A DNA stretch of 41,113 nucleotides from contig JAFLUX010000016.1 in NCBI GenBank assembly GCA_022508605.1, forward strand, positions 1 to 41,113. Reading direction: 5' to 3'. Numbering within the stretch: position 1 is the stretch's first letter; each line of letters begins with the position of its first letter. Below are positions 23,775-31,821 of the stretch, piece by piece. This stretch comes from Bacteroidales bacterium. Lineage in GTDB: Bacteria > Bacteroidota > Bacteroidia > Bacteroidales > UBA932. The notes under the pieces were generated by a model. It saw only the letters and a list, made by a program, of their open reading frames with translations, searched no databases and had not been told where the DNA came from. A program made the translations under genes and the position numbers.

Positions 23775-25364
23775 ATGCTGATACAGATACATGCGGCGAA
23801 ATGCTCCGGCATAGATGCCGGCCCGGTCACGGTGGAGGTGAGCATGGAGAGGGGGATAGGGCTGCATCTTGTCGGACTTGCGGATGCGGCGGTCAAGGAA
23901 AGCATACTGCGGACCGTTACGGCGCTTAACTCCATAGGCTGCCCGCTGCCGGGAAAGCGGATAGTGATAAACCTCGCTCCGGCTGACATACACAAAAGCG
24001 GCAGCGGATACGACCTGCCCATAGCCGTGGGCATAGCGGCCTCCTCCGGCCAGCGTGCGCTGCCGCTTGCGGAACGCTACCTCATGATGGGCGAACTGGG
24101 CCTTGACGGAAGCGTAAGGGCAGTTCCTGGGGCTTTGCCGTTTGCCGAACTTGCCGTGAAAACGGGGCTTGACGGCATAATCCTGCCGCGGGATTGTGCG
24201 GCAGAGGCCGCCGAACTCGGGCAAGGCCGGATTTACGGGGTGGATACGCTGGAAGATGTGTTGCGCATATTGTCCGGAGAGGAAGACTGCGGCGGATTGC
24301 TTGCTTCCTACTCCGGCAGGCAATGCGAATCCAAGCCGGACATCCCGGACTTCTCCGAGATAGTGGGGCAGGATATTGCCAAACGCGGCTTGGAGATAGC
24401 AGCTGCCGGGGCACACAATGTGGCTATGATAGGCCCTCCCGGATCCGGGAAAAGTTCCCTTGCAAAAGCCCTGGTTGGCATTCTTCCCCCGATGTGCCGC
24501 GAAGAGAGCCTGCAGACGGCCAAGATATTCAGCATAGCGGGAAAGGGAAGCCTGCGCTGCGGCTTAGGCTCCGTGCGTCCGTTCCGCGCCCCGCATTATT
24601 CGGCGTCGCCGGCAGCAATCATCGGCGGGGGCGGCGGCGACAATATAGCGCCTGGAGAAATAAGCCTGGCCCATAACGGGGTCCTGTTTTTCGACGAGGC
24701 TGCACAGATGCCGAGGGCAGTGGCGGAGGCTCTGAGGGGCCCTTTGGAAGACCGAAAGGTCGTGATATCCCGGCTTCGCTCCAAGGTGGAATATCCGTCG
24801 TCATTCATGCTGGTGCTGGCTTCCAACCCTTGCCCGTGCGGATATTGGGGAGACGGGGACCGCTGCACCTGCTCTGTTGCAAGGCGTCTCAATTATCTTT
24901 CACGGCTGAGCGGCCCTATAATGGACAGGATAGACGTGCAGCTGGCTGTGCCGGGCGTGTCTGCCGCCCAGCTGCATCGTATGAAGCAGGGCGGACATCC
25001 GTCCGGAGAAAGCAGCGCCGATATCGCGGCGCGGGTTGCCACGGCAAGGAAGATACAGTTTCTGCGCTTTGAGGGGGAGGGCATTTTCGTGAATGCGGAG
25101 ATGGGCAACAGGCAGATTTCCAAGTTCTGCCGCCTCGATGCGGCAGGGCAGGAAACGCTGGAGAAACTGATGGCCGTCCGGCAACTTTCGATGCGGGCCT
25201 ATTTCCGTATCATCAAGCTCGCCCGCACAATAGCCGACCTCCGGAGTGCGGCGTCGTTGCAGGACGAAGGCAGGGCATCCCTGCTTGAAGCGGCAGAATC
25301 TCCGGTGAGGCCGGAACACATCGCGGAGGCCTGTTCATACCGCTTTCTCGACCGCCTCCCCTGA
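23775..25364 (+). CDS. comM: ComM/YifB-type Mg-chelatase-like AAA ATPase
   Basis: This 529-residue protein has the N-terminal ChlI-like/Lon-protease-like domain (SGIDAGPVTVEV, DLPIAVGIAA), a central AAA module with Walker A GPPGSGKS (220-227) and Walker B LFFDEAAQM, the cysteine cluster NPCPCGYWGD...CTC, and the C-terminal helical domain (LSMRAYFRIIKLARTIADL). In naturally competent bacteria ComM is a helicase that promotes branch migration during transformation; in other bacteria the role is open. Length is normal. The last 30 nt overlap the 3' end of the MATE gene on the opposite strand. Confidence 0.92.
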   Translation: MLIQIHAAKCSGIDAGPVTVEVSMERGIGLHLVGLADAAVKESILRTVTALNSIGCPLPGKRIVINLAPADIHKSGSGYDLPIAVGIAASSGQRALPLAERYLMMGELGLDGSVRAVPGALPFAELAVKTGLDGIILPRDCAAEAAELGQGRIYGVDTLEDVLRILSGEEDCGGLLASYSGRQCESKPDIPDFSEIVGQDIAKRGLEIAAAGAHNVAMIGPPGSGKSSLAKALVGILPPMCREESLQTAKIFSIAGKGSLRCGLGSVRPFRAPHYSASPAAIIGGGGGDNIAPGEISLAHNGVLFFDEAAQMPRAVAEALRGPLEDRKVVISRLRSKVEYPSSFMLVLASNPCPCGYWGDGDRCTCSVARRLNYLSRLSGPIMDRIDVQLAVPGVSAAQLHRMKQGGHPSGESSADIAARVATARKIQFLRFEGEGIFVNAEMGNRQISKFCRLDAAGQETLEKLMAVRQLSMRAYFRIIKLARTIADLRSAASLQDEGRASLLEAAESPVRPEHIAEACSYRFLDRLP

Positions 25365-26789
25365 GTCCGGAAGATAGTCTATGCTTATGTCGGCCGGATT
25401 GTCGGTCCCGAGCTCCGAGAGACTGTCTCCGTCGTTGAGCCGGCTGAACTTGCGGAACAGGCCGAAAATCAGTATCGCCGAGACGATTATGTTGAGGGTG
25501 TCCGATATGGGGAAACTTATCCACACGCCCGTTTCCCTGAACCAGAGCGGGAGTGTGTAGACGAAAGGCAGGAGGAACAGCAGCTGGCGCGAGAGCGAGA
25601 GGAAGATGGACTTTTTCACCATCCCGAGGCATTGGAAGAGGTTGCCGGAGGCCATGCCGAATCCGACGAGGGCAAAGCCGCAGTTCATTATCCTCAGCCC
25701 CCTCGAAGACAGCCTTATCAGTTCCGGGTCGTTGGTGAACAGCCTCACGGCCGTCTCCGGAATGGCCACGGACACGAGGAAGCACAGGAAAGTGACGAGC
25801 ACCTCCCATTTGGCAGTCAGTACGAATATGGCCTTCACCCGTTTGTATTGCCGTGCCCCGTAATTGTATCCGGCTATGGGTTGCAGGCCCTGATTGAATC
25901 CCATGCATATCATGGCGAAGAACATCGTAAGCCGGTTGACGATGCCGTATGAACCTATGGCGAGGTCGCCGCCGTATTTGCGTAACTGCTGGTTGATGAA
26001 AAGGGCCACGAGACTTGCTGCACAGTTCATCATGAACGGCCCTACCCCTATGGCGAGCGACTGCCGCGCCACTTTGGAGTCGAGCTGGAAAACGGGTTTG
26101 TTGAAATGCAGGAAATGCCTTTTGTCGGAAAGGAAAACTATTGTGTATCCCAGGGCGGCGAGCTGGCAGAGCACCGTCGCGAGGGCCGCTCCCTTTATCC
26201 CCATGCCGAGCGTGAATATGAACAGCGGATCGAGTATGGCGTTAGAAATGACGGTGAACAGGGTCAGTCCCATCGCTGTGTTCGGATGTCCGGATGACCT
26301 TATGATGCCGTTGAACCCGTGCAGCAGATGGGTGAAGGTGTTGCCGAGTATGATGATGGTCATGTAGTCCCGGGCAAAGGGGATGGTGCGTTCGCTGGCC
26401 CCGAAGAAGTAGAGCAGCGGGTCCAGGAACAACATGGCCGCTATGGTGAATAAGACGCCTATTATTATGTTGAGCGTCAGCGCGTTGGATAGTACTTTCC
26501 CGGCTGCGGCATAGTTTTTCTGGCCCAGCAGTATGGAGATGAGGGTCATGGACCCCACCCCCACGAGGGTGCCGAGGGCTATGCTGATGTTCATCAGGGG
26601 GAAGGTGACGGCAAGGCCGGAAATGGCGTAGGGCCCCACATCCGGAATGTGTCCGATGTAGATGCTGTCCACCATATTGTACAAAGACGCCGCCGTCTGG
26701 GCTATGATGCCCGGGACGGCGTACTTTCTAAGGAGTATACCTACTTTCTCTGTGCCGAGCTCGAGTGGCGCGGCTTCTTGTTTGGCCAT
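25335..26789 (-). CDS. MATE family multidrug/metabolite efflux transporter
   Basis: This 484-residue inner-membrane protein has about 12 hydrophobic helices in two homologous halves, starting with the MATE pattern LLRKYAVPGIIAQTAASLYNM...DSIYIGH and a second-half match PIAGYNYGARQYKRVK. It exports drugs or metabolites using an ion gradient; the substrate is unknown. It is the last gene of a three-gene minus-strand operon, 4 nt after the FKBP gene, and its 3' end overlaps comM by 30 nt. The C-terminus past about 450 is a hydrophilic tail. Confidence 0.93.
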   Translation of the reverse strand: MAKQEAAPLELGTEKVGILLRKYAVPGIIAQTAASLYNMVDSIYIGHIPDVGPYAISGLAVTFPLMNISIALGTLVGVGSMTLISILLGQKNYAAAGKVLSNALTLNIIIGVLFTIAAMLFLDPLLYFFGASERTIPFARDYMTIIILGNTFTHLLHGFNGIIRSSGHPNTAMGLTLFTVISNAILDPLFIFTLGMGIKGAALATVLCQLAALGYTIVFLSDKRHFLHFNKPVFQLDSKVARQSLAIGVGPFMMNCAASLVALFINQQLRKYGGDLAIGSYGIVNRLTMFFAMICMGFNQGLQPIAGYNYGARQYKRVKAIFVLTAKWEVLVTFLCFLVSVAIPETAVRLFTNDPELIRLSSRGLRIMNCGFALVGFGMASGNLFQCLGMVKKSIFLSLSRQLLFLLPFVYTLPLWFRETGVWISFPISDTLNIIVSAILIFGLFRKFSRLNDGDSLSELGTDNPADISIDYLPDSGEAVEKAV

Positions 26790-26793
26790 CGGC

Positions 26794-27846
26794 TCAGTTC
26801 GGATTGTCGACTATTTCCACGTCGAAACGCAAAGGCGCGTATGGCGGTATCTTGGTGCCTGACCCCCGGTATCCGTATCCGAGGCCGGAGATGAATATGC
26901 CCGTACCCTTTTCGTAAGCCTTCATGCGGCTGAGAGTTAGGGAGAATCCGGACACTACGCTGTTGTTGTCGCCGCCCATCGTGACCTCCTTGCCCTCGGA
27001 GTCATAGGTGATGGATACAGGAGCGTATGTGGCCGTCCGGCTCAATCCGTAGAATATGGCAGTGTCGCGTATGGTAGTGTCGAATACCCGGCCGTTGAGA
27101 AGCCGTCCTATGTAGTTGATATACACTGTTGTGTCTTTCAACGTGACAGTGTCGGCTGGAGCCTTTTCCTGTATGTAGTAAAATCCGTATGTGCCTGCGG
27201 AGTCCGCCTTGGCACGGTCTGCGCTGCCGCCGTAACGCTGGCTGTAGTTGCGGGCGAGGTAGCGCCCGACGGAATCCACGCCCCACCGCACGATATAGGG
27301 GAAGTGTTCCACCAGCTCGATGTCGCATACCGCGGACGAGCCGTAGCTGTCGGAACTTTGGGCGAGGTACTGCTCCGCGCTGTCGAAGCGGTTGAATGTC
27401 TCAAGCCAGGCCGGCACCGCGAACTTCCTGCGTCCTCCGTCCCTCATGCCTTTCAGTATCTCTTCAAATCCGGCATACACCCCTTTCGCATACCATACCC
27501 CGGGACCGTAGTAGGCCGTCTCGTCGTATTCTCCGACCTGCTGCGACACCAGCTTGGAGGTGGTGTTCGTGACGTTCCCCTCGAGGTCGTAGTAGGTGTA
27601 GTTGACAAGCAGGTAGAGAGAGTCTTCGAACTCTCCCACCATGTCTCCGGTGCCGGTTTCGTCCTCAAGCAGCCACGACCCCAGCTCCGTCTGCTCCCAA
27701 AGGTATTCGGGATGCTTTTGTTTCTGTACGTGCACCCAGGCGTCGAAATGACGTTTCGTCGCATCGGACGAACTGGTGGTTCTCGTTTTCGCACAGGCCG
27801 CAAGCAAACACGCGGCCGCGGCCGATATGATTAAAAATCTTTTCAT
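26794..27846 (-). CDS. FKBP-type peptidyl-prolyl isomerase lipoprotein
   Basis: The start at 27846 gives MKRFLIISAAAACLLAAC with lipidated Cys at 18; the open frame continues upstream but runs into the DHH gene. The 350-residue product ends in an FKBP domain: VYINYIGRLLNGRVFDTT, then GFSLTLSRMKAYEKGTGIFI, GYGYRGSG and IPPYAPLRFDVEIVD. The region between the lipobox and this domain (about 40-210) is conserved-looking but not recognised. It should catalyse proline isomerisation of exported proteins in the periplasm. It lies 4 nt from both neighbours, the DHH phosphoesterase and the MATE gene. Confidence 0.88.
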   Translation of the reverse strand: MKRFLIISAAAACLLAACAKTRTTSSSDATKRHFDAWVHVQKQKHPEYLWEQTELGSWLLEDETGTGDMVGEFEDSLYLLVNYTYYDLEGNVTNTTSKLVSQQVGEYDETAYYGPGVWYAKGVYAGFEEILKGMRDGGRRKFAVPAWLETFNRFDSAEQYLAQSSDSYGSSAVCDIELVEHFPYIVRWGVDSVGRYLARNYSQRYGGSADRAKADSAGTYGFYYIQEKAPADTVTLKDTTVYINYIGRLLNGRVFDTTIRDTAIFYGLSRTATYAPVSITYDSEGKEVTMGGDNNSVVSGFSLTLSRMKAYEKGTGIFISGLGYGYRGSGTKIPPYAPLRFDVEIVDNPN

Positions 27847-27850
27847 CCTC

Positions 27851-28900
27851 TCAAATGGCGGAATCCTGCTCTTGCAGGAACCGTGCCGTTGTCTGTCTAA
27901 TGTAATCTTCCACCGCCTCCGGACTCTCCGCATCTTCCGGGACGAGAATCCGTCCTCCGGCGGCCTGCTCGTGTCCTCCTCCGTGAAAATGCCTTTTCGC
28001 AAGGAGCCTGGCGGACACGCCCTTTTCCGACCGCAGCGATACTCTGAACACCCCGCCGTCCTCTTTCGCGAGTATGCTCAATGCTACTCCCTCCACGGAC
28101 AGGGGCAGGTTCACGAACCCCTCCGTCTCTCCGTCCAGCAGCCCGTGCCTTGTGAAAAAGTCCTTGGTCAGGACCGTCACGGCGTAGCCCTCCTTTTCGA
28201 TTTTCATCAGGGAGGAGAGCATCTCCCCCTGCGCCGCGAGCCTGTTGGGCCTTTCGCTGCGGTACAGCTTCCTGATGATGCCGTCCCTGTCGACCCCCGC
28301 CTCAAGCAGCTCGGAGGCCATTTTCAGCGTGCCGGGAAAAACGGAATTGGCGAAATTGTTGGTGTCCGTGGTCATGCCTGTCATGAGGGCCGCGGCGCAG
28401 TCCGCCGGAAGCCCGGAGGCGAGACCGCCCGTGTCCGGCATCGCACACAGCACTTCATACAGGAGCTCGCATGTGGAGGAAACCTGCGTATCGCTGAAAT
28501 ACAGGTCGAATGCCCCTTCTTCCGGATCTTCGTGGTGGTCTATCACCACTTTGCGCCCCCCGAATCCACGCACGCAGTCCTCGAGCTTTTCCGTGCGCCC
28601 CGGAGTGTTGAAATCCAGGCAGATGAGCAAGTCGCTGCGGCGAATCCGCTCCTGCGCCGCCTCCATGTCGCGGGAGGCCCGGAAGACCTTGTGCCCCTCG
28701 CTCAGGAACCCGAGCGTGCGCGGCAAATCGTCTGGCAGTATGCAGGCGGCATCCTTGCCGCGCATTTCCCGCAGGAAGCTCTCCATCGCTACGCTGCTTC
28801 CGGCCGCATCTCCGTCCGGGCGGGCGTGGCAAATCGTCGTGACCGAGTTGGCTTCATCAATCCATCGGCTGAGAATCGTGCAGTCGGAAGTGTTTTTCAC
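27851..28900 (-). CDS. DHH/DHHA1 phosphoesterase, NrnA-like
   Basis: This 349-residue cytoplasmic enzyme has the DHH-family motifs HARPDGDAAGS (25-35) and IDHHEDPE (DHH 121-123), with metal-binding Asp and His, and a C-terminal DHHA1 domain with GGGHEQAAGG. Family members (NrnA, RecJ-like nanoRNases) degrade short oligoribonucleotides and can dephosphorylate pAp. It is the first gene of the DHH-FKBP-MATE operon. A TAAATTTG box on the minus strand ends 4 nt before its ATG, so the mRNA is predicted to be leaderless. Confidence 0.9.
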   Translation of the reverse strand: MKNTSDCTILSRWIDEANSVTTICHARPDGDAAGSSVAMESFLREMRGKDAACILPDDLPRTLGFLSEGHKVFRASRDMEAAQERIRRSDLLICLDFNTPGRTEKLEDCVRGFGGRKVVIDHHEDPEEGAFDLYFSDTQVSSTCELLYEVLCAMPDTGGLASGLPADCAAALMTGMTTDTNNFANSVFPGTLKMASELLEAGVDRDGIIRKLYRSERPNRLAAQGEMLSSLMKIEKEGYAVTVLTKDFFTRHGLLDGETEGFVNLPLSVEGVALSILAKEDGGVFRVSLRSEKGVSARLLAKRHFHGGGHEQAAGGRILVPEDAESPEAVEDYIRQTTARFLQEQDSAI

Positions 28901-28904
28901 GATG

Positions 28905-28912
28905 CAAATTTA
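28905..28912 (-). promoter_or_regulatory. -7 box for the DHH operon
   Basis: On the minus strand TAAATTTG (28912 to 28905) fits TAnnTTTG and ends 4 nt before the ATG at 28900, implying a leaderless transcript. Confidence 0.6.
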
Positions 28913-28921
28913 AGAATAATA

Positions 28922-28952
28922 TTGCATATTATAAATCGTTTTTATAACTTTG
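28922..28952 (+). promoter_or_regulatory. Promoter for the 28986 gene cluster
   Basis: TTG at 28922-28924 is followed after 20 nt by TAACTTTG (28945-28952), matching the Bacteroidota -33/-7 pair. The transcription start should lie near 28958, leaving a leader of roughly 27 nt before the ATG at 28986. Confidence 0.7.
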
Positions 28953-28985
28953 TCCGACTTTGGAAACAAATAAGAAAAACATAAA

Positions 28986-29678
28986 ATGAACAAAGCAGTA
29001 AAGATTATCCTGGAGATTCTCCTTCTTTGCGGTATAGTGGGTTTCACTTATGCCATCTACAGCAGCATAATGCAGCCTGTCAACTTCAACAAGCAGAAAG
29101 AAAAGCGTGAGGCCGTGGCCATTCAGCGCCTCAAGGACATACGCACGCTCCAGTCCGCCTACAAGAGCGTTACGGGCAAGTTCGTCTCCACCGTGGACTC
29201 CCTCAAGGCTTTCTACGAGACAGGCAAGATGTCCATCGTCATGCAGATCGGTTCTGCCGACGACTCCATAGCCTGGGAGCACACCGAAAAGATAAAGAAG
29301 GCCAACCGCAAGATTACTCCCGAGATGCTTCTCGAGATGTATGAGGCCGGAGACAAGAACCTCGTGTTCTCCGTGGTCACCCAGATTCCCGTCAAGGATA
29401 CCCTTTTCCTGCATCGCGACGACTTCTGCATCGACTCCCTCAAGACCATTCCCTTCTCCGGCGGCGAGCCTGTCGAGATGGAGGCCGAAGTCCGCATGGT
29501 GTCCGGCGTGCCCGTGCCTCTCTTCGAGGCCAGGATGCCCTACAAGAAGCTCCTCAAGGGACTTGACAATCAGCTGAGAATCAACCTTGACTCCGACCGC
29601 AGGGACCAGAACAAGTATGAAGGTCTCCAGGTAGGTAGCATCACAGCGCCCAACAACAACGCCGGTAACTGGGAATAG
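28986..29678 (+). CDS. Membrane-anchored conserved protein of unknown function
   Basis: A 230-residue protein with one N-terminal membrane helix (about residues 6-28, IILEILLLCGIVGFTYAIY) and a soluble domain, probably periplasmic, rich in Lys and Glu up to about 115 and beta-rich after that. I do not know a function. The next gene (DUF3822-like) begins 5 nt after its stop and rsmD follows, a neighbourhood I remember as recurring in Bacteroidales. The C-terminal tail (TAPNNNAGNWE) is polar and likely flexible. Confidence 0.8.
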   Translation: MNKAVKIILEILLLCGIVGFTYAIYSSIMQPVNFNKQKEKREAVAIQRLKDIRTLQSAYKSVTGKFVSTVDSLKAFYETGKMSIVMQIGSADDSIAWEHTEKIKKANRKITPEMLLEMYEAGDKNLVFSVVTQIPVKDTLFLHRDDFCIDSLKTIPFSGGEPVEMEAEVRMVSGVPVPLFEARMPYKKLLKGLDNQLRINLDSDRRDQNKYEGLQVGSITAPNNNAGNWE

Positions 29679-29683
29679 CGGCG

Positions 29684-30136
29684 GTGTTTACCCTCGTTCC
29701 CGTAAATTTTTTCAATCCGGCAACTGCGTACGACGCGCTTGCTGAAGTTGCACGGATAAAGGACGGGGCAAGGGTCGAATACAGGGAAATCCCCCAGTAC
29801 GGGGCAGTTCTCATATACGATATCTCGGGAGAGGAGTCAGACCCTCCCGGGATATTTCATATATTGTCCGTCCTGCCGGAATGCCGGGAATACAACAAAC
29901 TCGTGTGTTCGTGGAAGGACGGCTCCCTCGATTTGGCAATAGCGCAGGGGCGCAGCCTGCTGCTGGCCAACAGCTATCCTGCGGCCGACTTCGTCACCGC
30001 CCTGTATTTCATCCTCTTTGCGATGAAGTCCTTGCAGCTTAATCCGGAGGTCACGACCATCTGCTTCCGCAATCCCCTCGGCAGCGACGACGAAATGACT
30101 CTGTACCGCTATTTCAAGGCCGTGGAGCGGATATGA
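29684..30136 (+). CDS. Short DUF3822-like protein
   Basis: A 150-residue product starting with GTG at 29684 (5 nt after the previous stop). FTLVPVNFF, ANSYPAADFVTALYFILF and MTLYRYFKAVE resemble the central part of DUF3822 proteins, which as I recall are usually about 260 residues. The N-terminal portion that normally precedes the FTxVP segment, and part of the C-terminus, are absent, and no frame upstream can supply them because the 28986 gene occupies the space. It therefore seems shortened, but it is intact as a frame and overlaps rsmD by 4 nt (ATGA at 30133), so it may still be functional. Molecular role unknown. Confidence 0.65.
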   Translation: MFTLVPVNFFNPATAYDALAEVARIKDGARVEYREIPQYGAVLIYDISGEESDPPGIFHILSVLPECREYNKLVCSWKDGSLDLAIAQGRSLLLANSYPAADFVTALYFILFAMKSLQLNPEVTTICFRNPLGSDDEMTLYRYFKAVERI

Positions 30137-30687
30137 GAATAATCGGCGGAAAACTCAAGGGCAAGACTATATATCCTCCCATGGGATATCGGGCGCGACC
30201 CACTACGGACTTCGCGCGCGAGGGGCTTTTCAGCATCCTGGACAACGAATATGAATTTGACGACCTCAAGGTGCTCGACCTGTTCGGGGGCACCGGGGCC
30301 GTGTCGTTCGAGTTTGCGTCTCGTGGCGTCGGACGGGTGTGGTGCGTGGAGATGTCCCGCGAGAATGCGTCGTTCATAAAGCGCGAGGCCGCCCGTCTCG
30401 GACTTGACAATGTGGTGACGGTGAGGGACAATGTGTTCGACTTCCTGAATATATGCAGGGAAAGGTTCGACATAGTGTTCGCCGACCCCCCGTACAGCAT
30501 AGACGGCCTGGAGAACATTCCGGACAAAATTGTCGGACAGGGCCTGCTGCACTCAGGCGGGTATTTCATTCTTGAACACGGAGGGGAACACTCATTCAGC
30601 GGCCACCCTGCATTCGTCAAGGAGCGCAGCTACGGAAGGGTGCATTTCACCTTCTTCGAAGAACCGTCACCAGCTGAGAATCCTTGA
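30133..30687 (+). CDS. rsmD: 16S rRNA (guanine966-N2)-methyltransferase RsmD
   Basis: This 184-residue S-adenosylmethionine methyltransferase begins MRIIGGKLKGKTIYPP and has RPTTDFAREGLFSIL (the conserved RPT/RE block), the SAM-binding LDLFGGTGAVSFE (49-60) and the catalytic DPPY (118-121). It modifies G966 (E. coli numbering) of 16S rRNA in the assembling small subunit. It overlaps the DUF3822-like gene by 4 nt at its start, and its last 21 nt overlap the 3' end of tsaE on the other strand. Confidence 0.95.
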   Translation: MRIIGGKLKGKTIYPPMGYRARPTTDFAREGLFSILDNEYEFDDLKVLDLFGGTGAVSFEFASRGVGRVWCVEMSRENASFIKREAARLGLDNVVTVRDNVFDFLNICRERFDIVFADPPYSIDGLENIPDKIVGQGLLHSGGYFILEHGGEHSFSGHPAFVKERSYGRVHFTFFEEPSPAENP

Positions 30688-31086
30688 GCCGTCGGGCTCG
30701 ACGTCCATACGCACCCTGAGCGTGTCTTCCGGAAGCAGCGCTTCTATGTTCTCCGGCCATTCCACAAGGCAGAGGCTGCCGCTGTCGAGATAGTCGTACA
30801 GGCCTATGTCGAGGGCTTCTTCGAGTTTTTCTATGCGGTAGAAGTCGAAGTGGAATACGGGCTCTCCGTTCCCCGCGCGATATTCGTTGACAATGGAAAA
30901 AGTGGGAGAGCTGACAGCGTCTTCCCTCACCCCCAGAGCCTTGCACAAGGCGGTCGTAAAGGTGGTCTTGCCGGCCCCCATGGGGGCATAGAATGCCACG
31001 ATGCGGCTGTCTCCCTTTTCCTGCAGGAAGCGCTCGGCTGCCGGCCCTATGGAGTCGAGTCCTTTTATGACTATCTCGTGCCTCAT
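30667..31086 (-). CDS. tsaE: tRNA threonylcarbamoyladenosine biosynthesis ATPase TsaE
   Basis: This is a 139-residue P-loop protein with Walker A GAGKTT (37-42), the family [10 protein letters not shown] segment, FHFDFYRI and CLVEWPEN. It partners TsaB and TsaD in making t6A37 in tRNAs that read ANN codons. The start at 31086 (MRHEIVIKG) is chosen because the upstream extension is only the araD gene read in another frame. The start overlaps the araD stop by 4 nt (coupling), and the 3' end overlaps rsmD by 21 nt. Confidence 0.93.
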   Translation of the reverse strand: MRHEIVIKGLDSIGPAAERFLQEKGDSRIVAFYAPMGAGKTTFTTALCKALGVREDAVSSPTFSIVNEYRAGNGEPVFHFDFYRIEKLEEALDIGLYDYLDSGSLCLVEWPENIEALLPEDTLRVRMDVEPDGSRILSW

Positions 31087-31763
31087 TGTCCGTAGCTGGC
31101 GTTCGGCCCGTGCTTGCGCAGGAAGTGCCTTTCCTCGACCAGCGGATTCCCTGTGGCGTCGGGGTTGATTCTGTAGGTCAGCAGTGCCATCTTCGCCACT
31201 TCCTCGAGTACTTTGGCGTGGTAGGCGGCCTCTGCCGGATTCTTCCCCCATGTGAAAGGTCCGTGGTTCTTCACGAGGACGGCCGGCGTGTGGATGGGGT
31301 CGAGTCCGGAGAAACGCCTGATTATGGCCGTGCCGGTTTCTTTCTCGTACTCTCCGGCTATCTGCTCCGGACTCAGGTCGTCCGTGCAGGGGATGCCGCC
31401 GTGGAAGTAGTCGGCGTGGGTGGTGCCGAGCGACGGAATGTCCTTGCCCGCCTGCGCCCAGGCGGTGGCGTATGTGGAATGCGTGTGCACGACGCCCCCT
31501 ATGTCAGGGAAGGCTTTGTAAAGTTCTATGTGCGTGGCAGTGTCGGAAGAAGGCTTGAGGCGCCCCCCGACCACTTTGCCGTCCAGGTCCAGCACCACGA
31601 GGTCGTCCACCGTGAGTTTTTCGTAGCTTACTCCGCTGGGCTTTATCACCATGAGGCCGCTGCTCTTGTCGAATCCCGAAGCGTTGCCCCAGGTGTAGAA
31701 CACCAGACCCTGCCTGACCAACTCGAGATTGGCCTCCAAAACTTGTCTTTTCAATTCTTCCAT
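31083..31763 (-). CDS. araD: L-ribulose-5-phosphate 4-epimerase
   Basis: This 226-residue class II aldolase-fold enzyme interconverts L-ribulose 5-phosphate and D-xylulose 5-phosphate. The family blocks are [31 protein letters not shown], the Zn-binding His93 and His95 in [27 protein letters not shown] and His167 in KNHGPFTWG. The rest of the arabinose route (araA, araB) is not in the window. A TATATTTG box ends 4 nt before its ATG. It overlaps tsaE by 4 nt, an unusual pairing that looks like simple cotranscription. Confidence 0.95.
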   Translation of the reverse strand: MEELKRQVLEANLELVRQGLVFYTWGNASGFDKSSGLMVIKPSGVSYEKLTVDDLVVLDLDGKVVGGRLKPSSDTATHIELYKAFPDIGGVVHTHSTYATAWAQAGKDIPSLGTTHADYFHGGIPCTDDLSPEQIAGEYEKETGTAIIRRFSGLDPIHTPAVLVKNHGPFTWGKNPAEAAYHAKVLEEVAKMALLTYRINPDATGNPLVEERHFLRKHGPNASYGQ

Positions 31764-31767
31764 ACTG

Positions 31768-31775
31768 CAAATATA
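31768..31775 (-). promoter_or_regulatory. -7 box for araD-tsaE
   Basis: TATATTTG on the minus strand (31775 to 31768) ends 4 nt before the araD ATG at 31763. It forms an exact 8-bp mirror with the + strand box at 31788-31795, with 12 nt between them. Confidence 0.65.
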
Positions 31776-31787
31776 GCTAAAAATGAC

Positions 31788-31795
31788 TATATTTG
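31788..31795 (+). promoter_or_regulatory. -7 box for prfB-fumarase-AsmA operon
   Basis: TATATTTG on the + strand fits TAnnTTTG. The transcription start should lie near 31801, giving a leader of about 15-18 nt before prfB at 31818 that includes the tiny frame at 31810. Confidence 0.65.
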
Positions 31796-31809
31796 TAAGC
31801 TATAACGGA

Positions 31810-31821
31810 ATGAATGTATGA
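31810..31821 (+). CDS. Possible three-codon upstream frame (MNV) ending on UGA over the prfB start
   Basis: ATG-AAT-GTA-TGA at 31810-31821. Its UGA (31819-31821) overlaps the prfB ATG (31818-31820) in the arrangement GTATGA. UGA is the codon that the prfB product decodes, so a feedback role is conceivable. Such a short frame can arise by chance and there is no direct sign that it is translated. Confidence 0.25.
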   Translation: MNV

